From positions 1-18,178 of the forward strand of contig JAYPYW010000063.1 in NCBI GenBank assembly GCA_038154685.1: a stretch of DNA of 18,178 nt, read 5' to 3'. The notes below the pieces were generated by a model. That model saw only the letters and a program-made list of their open reading frames with translations. It ran no database searches and was not told the DNA's origin. The position numbers were made by a program, and so were the translations under genes. This DNA is from GCA-002722245 sp038154685 (lineage in GTDB: Bacteria; Bacteroidota; Bacteroidia; Flavobacteriales_C; GCA-002722245). Positions 14,876 to 18,178 of this stretch are shown here, in pieces. Within the stretch, counting starts at the first letter, position 1, and each line of letters begins with the position of its first letter.

Positions 14876-16402
14876 TTATTCCTCCAAGTTAAAATATTCC
14901 GCCGTTTTCTGATCTGAATAATTCCATGATAACCATGTGTGTTTTTTATGATTCTTTTTAAATTTTTCGATTCTGTCATCGAGTCTTTCGAGTAAACTTC
15001 TGTTTCTAGTCCATGAAAAACTATCCAGACTGTAATTTTTGTACACATTATTTTTTGTTTCTATGATATTCCGGTTTTGATCTAACACAGGTAGCGTTTT
15101 ATCCGATAAAGAAAGCTCGAAAAGAAAATCAATCTCTTTATTATGAGCATGATTTATATTGTGTTTAGCAATTATCAAGTCCCAATTGAATAGAGAAGTA
15201 AGTAATAGAATGCTGAATATAGATATCCCATTAATTCGGAATAAATAAGAAACAGATTTTTTGTCTTTTACCTTAAGTGCTAATGTGATAAGCCCAACAA
15301 TTGTTGCAATCACGAAAACGATAACACCAATTCTCTTATATGCTAACCCATGATGGACAATGTAATTATAAACCCTCATGATTACCGATGAAGCAAGCAC
15401 CATGTTTTGAGCTATCCAAGCGTATGATGCTATTTTCAGCCATTTGTTTTTCTTGTAAAAATTGAGGTTTTCTCTGAAAATATGGAGTACGATTCCAGCG
15501 GAAAGAATTATGCTGAAAATAAGGATCCAAGTTCCTTTATGTAACAGACTGCTATAATCACTGTTTACTGCATTGTTTTGGACAAAAAACACATTGATGT
15601 CTAATAGGTTTACAAAAAACAATAATGCATTTAGGGAGATTAATGTAAGTAAAGCAATGCTTGCTTCAGTTTTTAAGCTTATCATCGAAAACTCTCTTTT
15701 AGGTAAACCGTTTGTAGTTACAAGACTGTGTTTTTTTCTGGTAAGGTTTGTTGTGTGTTTCGATTCTTTTTCATCAAATAGGTGAAGAGATTGATAATAG
15801 AAAATTCCAATTCCGATAAGCAGGCCTAGTGCGATGAAAACAAACCTGGAGATAGGGTAGTGCTTGAAAAGATGTGCGAAATAGTCTCCTAAATTTTCAA
15901 CCAAATAATTAATCTTGTTTGCAAAAACAGGATTAGCCATACTGTAAAGTATTACGAATACTAATGTCACCACTAATGGTATTAAGTTTAGTTTAATATA
16001 TTTCCAAGTTTTTCCTGAATATCCTGATTTGGGGATGGAGAAAAAAGAATGTTTTCTGAATGGAGAAGTAATTATGCCAAGGAATCCGCTTGGAATGAGG
16101 TAATAAATCGTTTTGATTTGTTTTTCCATTAATGAGGCAACAAAGAGAAAAACAGACGAAAACATCATGAATTTACTAAAACTAGAATTATGATAAAGAA
16201 TTCCAAAACTGGAAAGTGCTATACCAATTATGGCGATTAAAGTTTGTCTCTTATCTCTAGTTTCAGGATTTAAATAAAAGAGAAAGGATCCAAATATTAG
16301 CGTTATTAAAACTAAGTTGATTCCTAATTTTTCTTGCCAGAAGAAAAAGTTAAATAGGATGGTGAATGAAATTACAATAATTCCTTTGAGTGATTTTTTC
16401 AT
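14876..16402 (-). CDS. DUF4153/DUF4173-type polytopic membrane protein
   Basis: Inner-membrane protein of 508 residues with about eleven to twelve transmembrane segments and a soluble, basic C-terminal tail (about 420-508). The pattern LLHKGTWILIFSIILSAGI, then FRENLNFYKKNKWLK and GLAYKRIGVIVFV, is that of the uncharacterised DUF4153/DUF4173 group common in Flavobacteriia. No enzyme motif is seen and the function is unknown. The start is the ATG before MKKSLKGIIV. It is the first gene of a two-gene unit with the AlkC-like gene. No clear promoter was found in the 138 bases between it and tRNA-Leu. Confidence 0.78.
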   Translation of the reverse strand: MKKSLKGIIVISFTILFNFFFWQEKLGINLVLITLIFGSFLFYLNPETRDKRQTLIAIIGIALSSFGILYHNSSFSKFMMFSSVFLFVASLMEKQIKTIYYLIPSGFLGIITSPFRKHSFFSIPKSGYSGKTWKYIKLNLIPLVVTLVFVILYSMANPVFANKINYLVENLGDYFAHLFKHYPISRFVFIALGLLIGIGIFYYQSLHLFDEKESKHTTNLTRKKHSLVTTNGLPKREFSMISLKTEASIALLTLISLNALLFFVNLLDINVFFVQNNAVNSDYSSLLHKGTWILIFSIILSAGIVLHIFRENLNFYKKNKWLKIASYAWIAQNMVLASSVIMRVYNYIVHHGLAYKRIGVIVFVIATIVGLITLALKVKDKKSVSYLFRINGISIFSILLLTSLFNWDLIIAKHNINHAHNKEIDFLFELSLSDKTLPVLDQNRNIIETKNNVYKNYSLDSFSWTRNRSLLERLDDRIEKFKKNHKKHTWLSWNYSDQKTAEYFNLEE

Positions 16403-16488
16403 GGGAGTTGATTTACCTTAACTGTTAGTTCAGTTGTTAACGCGAAGTTGGAGATAAGATTTTTCGATTTTCTCTAAGAAAACCTTTT

Positions 16489-16518
16489 TTGTGTTAACGA
16501 TTGTTAATCGTATTTTTG
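16489..16518 (+). promoter_or_regulatory. promoter of tRNA-Leu
   Basis: TTG (16489-16491), 19 bp, then TATTTTTG (16511-16518), an exact TAnnTTTG. The tRNA begins 22 bases later. Between the two elements lies the inverted repeat ACGATT-GTT-AATCGT (16497-16511). Confidence 0.8.
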
Positions 16519-16540
16519 CCAAAGATTTACTAATAATCAC

Positions 16541-16622
16541 GCCCTGATGGTGAAATTGGTAGACACGCAGGCTTGAGGGGCTTGTGCTTTACGGCGTGCT
16601 GGTTCGAGTCCAGTTCAGGGCA
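16541..16622 (+). tRNA. tRNA-Leu(GAG)
   Basis: The acceptor strands GCCCTGA (16541-16547) and TCAGGGC pair perfectly. The anticodon stem CAGGC/GCTTG carries the loop TTGAGGG, giving anticodon GAG (reads CUC and CUU). It has a long class II variable arm and a T-loop TTCGAGT. CCA is not encoded. A promoter precedes and a terminator follows. Confidence 0.96.
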
Positions 16623-16628
16623 CTATAT

Positions 16629-16650
16629 AGCGACTTTGGTCGCTTTTTTT
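16629..16650 (+). terminator. terminator of tRNA-Leu
   Basis: AGCGAC (16629-16634) pairs with GTCGCT (16639-16644) around TTTG, followed by a run of T to 16650. It starts seven bases after the tRNA. Confidence 0.85.
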
Positions 16651-16679
16651 GTTTCCAGGACTTAAAAGTCGCTTAGTTC

Positions 16680-16792
16680 CCCCCTCAGCTAACGGCAGCT
16701 CCCCCTGAAAGGTGGAGCGTTGAGTGTGGAGTTTTTAAAAGTGTGTTTGTAATGCTCCACCTTTCAGGGGGAGCTGCCGTTGGCTGAGGGGG
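16680..16792. repeat. 113-bp palindromic element with 39-bp arms
   Basis: The arm 16680-16718 (CCCCCTCAGC...GGTGGAGC) is the inverted complement of 16754-16792 with one difference, which would still allow a G-U pair. The 35-base centre is unrelated AT-rich DNA. It lies between the terminators of two convergent tRNA genes. CTCCCCCTGAAAGGTGGAGC-type palindromes are, from memory, dispersed in Bacteroidota genomes. It is GC-rich against the local background, which suggests a mobile non-autonomous element. Confidence 0.85.
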
Positions 16793-16798
16793 TGTAAA

Positions 16799-16829
16799 CA
16801 AAAAATCCCTGAGCAAAAGCTCAGGGATT
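16799..16829 (-). terminator. terminator of tRNA-Ser
   Basis: Perfect 11-bp stem AATCCCTGAGC (16804-16814) and GCTCAGGGATT (16819-16829) with an AAAA loop; the minus strand ends in six or more T. Confidence 0.9.
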
Positions 16830-16848
16830 AATTCAGTTTTAACTTGTG

Positions 16849-16933
16849 CGGTGAAGGAGGGATTCGAACCCCCGGTAGGTTTCCCTACGCCAGTTTTCAA
16901 GACTGGTACATTCGGCCACTCTGTCACTTCACC
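16849..16933 (-). tRNA. tRNA-Ser(UGA)
   Basis: On the minus strand the acceptor GGTGAAG pairs with CTTCACC. The anticodon stem CCAGT/ACTGG holds the loop CTTGAAA, so the anticodon is UGA. There is a long class II variable arm (CGTAGGGAAACCTACC region) and the T-loop TTCGAAT. The discriminator is G and CCA is not encoded. Confidence 0.96.
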
Positions 16934-16937
16934 GCCG

Positions 16938-16969
16938 CGAAGATACGTCTTTTTTAAATTTTACTGCAA
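16938..16969 (-). promoter_or_regulatory. promoter of tRNA-Ser
   Basis: On the minus strand TTG (16967-16969), 21 bp, then TATCTTCG (16938-16945), one defined base away from TAnnTTTG. It ends only four bases before the tRNA, so the mature 5' end would be very near the transcription start. Confidence 0.6.
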
Positions 16970-17069
16970 GCTTTTTTTAAATTAATTCAAGGTTAATTTT
17001 TTGTGACTTGAAAAACAGGGAGTTGCGTTTTTAGGTAGGAGAATAGAGCATGTAGAAAAGAATGAAAAA

Positions 17070-17102
17070 AGAATAAAAAAAGGAGAGGGTTAACCTCTCC
17101 TT
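17070..17102 (-). terminator. terminator of the marR-EF-Tu-like operon
   Basis: AAGGAGAGG (17080-17088) pairs with CCTCTCCTT (17094-17102) around GTTAA, followed on the minus strand by a T-rich run. It lies 26 bases after the stop of the EF-Tu-domain-like gene. Confidence 0.88.
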
Positions 17103-17128
17103 CTAATATTTTCTATATTCCTCATCTC

Positions 17129-17425
17129 CTATATCACCTTCATTACAGTCCCCGTACCAATTGTATTTTCTCCTTCTTTTAAATCAAAACTAGCTCCCGC
17201 ATGTAAGAAAACTCCTGGAGAACCTTTTATTTTGATAGGTAGTTTGATTTGATCACCAGGATAAATAGTGTCTGAATCATTAATATCTAATTCTGTGAAG
17301 TATTCCGTAGGAGAGGAGTCGAGTATTAATTTAGGGCTAAATCCCGATCCAAAAGGGATGTTTCTTCCGCCCTTATTAGACTCGAAAAAGGTAATTTGGG
17401 CGATTACTTCAACAAATTCTTCCAT
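17129..17425 (-). CDS. stand-alone EF-Tu domain III-like mini-protein
   Basis: A 98-residue, all-beta protein resembling only the C-terminal barrel (domain III) of elongation factor Tu. Matching landmarks are NKGGRNIPFGSGFSPK (17-32), where EF-Tu has GGR-PF--GYRP; PGDQIKLPIKIKGSP (56-70); and LHAGASFDLKEGENTIGTGTVMKVI (74-98), where EF-Tu has a G-F-REG-TVG-G-V pattern. No G-domain is present, so it cannot bind GTP. In EF-Tu this barrel contacts tRNA and EF-Ts. A role in binding tRNA, EF-Ts or competing with EF-Tu is speculation. The start shares one base with the marR stop (TAATG), so the two are translated together. It is not a truncated tuf pseudogene: it has its own start, full-length barrel and coupled position. 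Confidence 0.72.
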   Translation of the reverse strand: MEEFVEVIAQITFFESNKGGRNIPFGSGFSPKLILDSSPTEYFTELDINDSDTIYPGDQIKLPIKIKGSPGVFLHAGASFDLKEGENTIGTGTVMKVI

Positions 17426-17868
17426 TAAGATCTAAGCTTATCAAGTAAGTTGCTTAGTGTAAGAGCTTCTTCTTCTGTTAGATTGTAAGTTGTGAAGAAT
17501 TCATCTAGTTCTTTTTGCATAGTTTGTAAAATATCCAACCCTGATTTCGTAATTGTAATTTCCATCTGACGGCGGTTATGTTCACAAAGATTTCTTTCCA
17601 GGTACCCCAACTTAACTAACTTATCGACTAAACGAGTTAAATCTCGACCTTTATCGATCATTACTTCTTTAATGTAACCAGGAGAAACAGGTTTAGGATG
17701 GCTACCTCTAACAATTCTTAGAATATTATAATGCTGACTTAAGATATCGTGCTTTTTGTAAATAGGAGCAGCGATGTCTCTTAAAAAATTGGCAGTGTAA
17801 AAGATGTTTACAGTCGCCATTATTCTGTTACTATCAAAGTTTGATTTCAATTCTTCCTTAATCCCCAT
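17425..17868 (-). CDS. MarR-family transcriptional regulator
   Basis: A 147-residue winged helix-turn-helix regulator, normal length for the family, expected to bind a palindrome as a dimer. Residues about 60-95 form the DNA-reading part, with the recognition helix near GRDLTRLVDKLVKLGYL (74-90) and a wing at ERNLCEHNRRQMEITITKSG (91-110), the MarR DRR-type loop in altered form. Cys95 is the single cysteine and sits at the wing base, so redox or electrophile sensing is possible (inference). N- and C-terminal helices provide dimerisation. It is the first gene of an operon with the EF-Tu-domain-like gene. A palindrome across its own -7 element suggests self-repression. Confidence 0.9.
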   Translation of the reverse strand: MGIKEELKSNFDSNRIMATVNIFYTANFLRDIAAPIYKKHDILSQHYNILRIVRGSHPKPVSPGYIKEVMIDKGRDLTRLVDKLVKLGYLERNLCEHNRRQMEITITKSGLDILQTMQKELDEFFTTYNLTEEEALTLSNLLDKLRS

Positions 17869-17877
17869 TTCTCAAAT

Positions 17878-17891
17878 TTTGTGGCAACAAA
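17878..17891. promoter_or_regulatory. candidate MarR operator
   Basis: TTTGT-GGCA-ACAAA, a 5-bp inverted repeat with a 4-bp centre, overlapping the -7 element of the marR promoter. It shares 12 of 14 bases with TTTGT-TACA-ACAAA in front of the pirin-nitroreductase operon. Confidence 0.6.
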
Positions 17892-17918
17892 TTTACACTA
17901 ACTTAACTTGATTTTCAA
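17888..17918 (-). promoter_or_regulatory. promoter of the marR operon
   Basis: On the minus strand TTG (17916-17918), 20 bp, then TAAATTTG (17888-17895), an exact TAnnTTTG with the same 20-bp spacing as the universal stress protein promoter. The marR ATG is 19 bases beyond. Confidence 0.8.
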
Positions 17919-17927
17919 TACTATTTA

Positions 17928-18178
17928 TCAATCAAGTTCTATCATTAATAGTTTGTATAAATCAACCATTGCTTCAAAATCCTGAATTGCAACCTTTTCA
18001 AAAGGGGAATGAACATTGTCTTCTGCAGCTCCAATAAAACACCATTGAAACGGGTAGGAGCTTCTATGTAGAAAATTAGCATCACTTCCTCCTGCACCTT
18101 CGACTTCCAGCTGATAAGGTATTTTTGAACCTTTAGTGATAGATATGATTTGATTTAGGAATTTTCTTCGAGGAATCC
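17928..18178 (-). CDS. zinc metallopeptidase of the M42/M20/M28 type, C-terminal part
   Basis: Only the last 83 residues are inside the window; the gene runs off the right edge. GAGGSDANFLHRSSYPF followed by AAEDNVHSPFEKVAI is the metal-binding end of clan MH aminopeptidases and dipeptidases. There Asp in GGSDA and His in HSPxE lie near the two-zinc site, and the His is a ligand. The final helix DFEAMVDLYKLLMIEL closes the fold. The subfamily (M42, M20 or M28) cannot be fixed from the fragment. It stops 60 bases before the marR start, on the same strand, with the marR promoter in between and no T-tailed terminator. Confidence 0.65.
   Translation of the reverse strand, partial: IPRRKFLNQIISITKGSKIPYQLEVEGAGGSDANFLHRSSYPFQWCFIGAAEDNVHSPFEKVAIQDFEAMVDLYKLLMIELD

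Noticed and set aside
16629..16673. Alternative pairing of AGCGACTTT with AAAGTCGCT downstream of tRNA-Leu, as an attenuator
   Set aside because: The shorter stem with its own T run explains the site as a terminator; the second copy is probably repeat debris.
16685..16927. An 80-codon open frame on the minus strand starting MTEWPNVPVLKTG
   Set aside because: Its first third is the tRNA-Ser gene read as protein and the rest is the palindromic repeat; this is a known type of false gene at tRNA-Ser.
17908..17937. CTTGATT...AATCAAG inverted repeat between the peptidase gene and marR as a terminator
   Set aside because: No T run follows, the loop is long, and it overlaps the marR -33 element; it may be chance in AT-rich DNA.
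1..18178. CRISPR array, prophage, toxin-antitoxin or defence island
   Set aside because: No spaced direct repeats, integrase, transposase, nuclease or paired small toxin/antitoxin genes were found; most of the window is ordinary chromosomal content.

Overview
This looks like a fragment of a low-GC chromosome from a Bacteroidota member, most likely a marine or aquatic Flavobacteriia (the exact lineage is inference). Signs are: two secreted proteins with type IX secretion (T9SS) type A C-terminal sorting domains; repeated matches to the Bacteroidota promoter (-33 TTG, about 19-21 bp, -7 TAnnTTTG); starts mostly without a Shine-Dalgarno sequence; and families typical of the phylum. Three runs of exactly ten Ns (1202-1211, 1462-1471, 6922-6931) are scaffold gaps. 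Frame analysis shows that at least two of them do not have the true length.

Left part (1-4850): a partial, apparently frame-broken gene end with a terminator; a gapped T9SS cargo protein; a convergent T9SS-sorted polysaccharide deacetylase-like protein that shares a 15-bp bidirectional terminator with it; and a GT-C-like membrane glycosyltransferase. Middle (4850-9430): a nitroreductase-pirin operon (minus strand) behind a palindrome-rich promoter; a zinc-ribbon membrane protein overlapping a small membrane protein and followed by a metal-dependent cyclase (plus strand); a conserved small protein; a two-domain universal stress protein with a strong promoter; and a small membrane protein. Then 9425-9851 is 427 bases without a recognisable gene.

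Right part (9852-18178), minus strand: a purB-PhoD-like phosphatase pair (TAATG overlap), preceded by a 96-bp inverted-repeat element; an AlkC-like DNA glycosylase with an Ig-like tail, behind a DUF4153-type membrane protein; convergent tRNA-Leu(GAG) and tRNA-Ser(UGA) flanking a palindrome with 39-bp arms; a MarR regulator whose stop overlaps the start of a stand-alone EF-Tu domain III-like mini-protein; and the 3' end of a metallopeptidase gene.

The most interesting signal is regulatory. The marR promoter carries TTTGT-GGCA-ACAAA across its -7 element, and the promoter region of the distant pirin-nitroreductase operon carries TTTGT-TACA-ACAAA (12 of 14 bases shared) inside a cluster of overlapping palindromes. 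This suggests, as inference, that the MarR protein represses itself, its EF-Tu-domain-like partner and a redox/electrophile defence operon 11.6 kb away.
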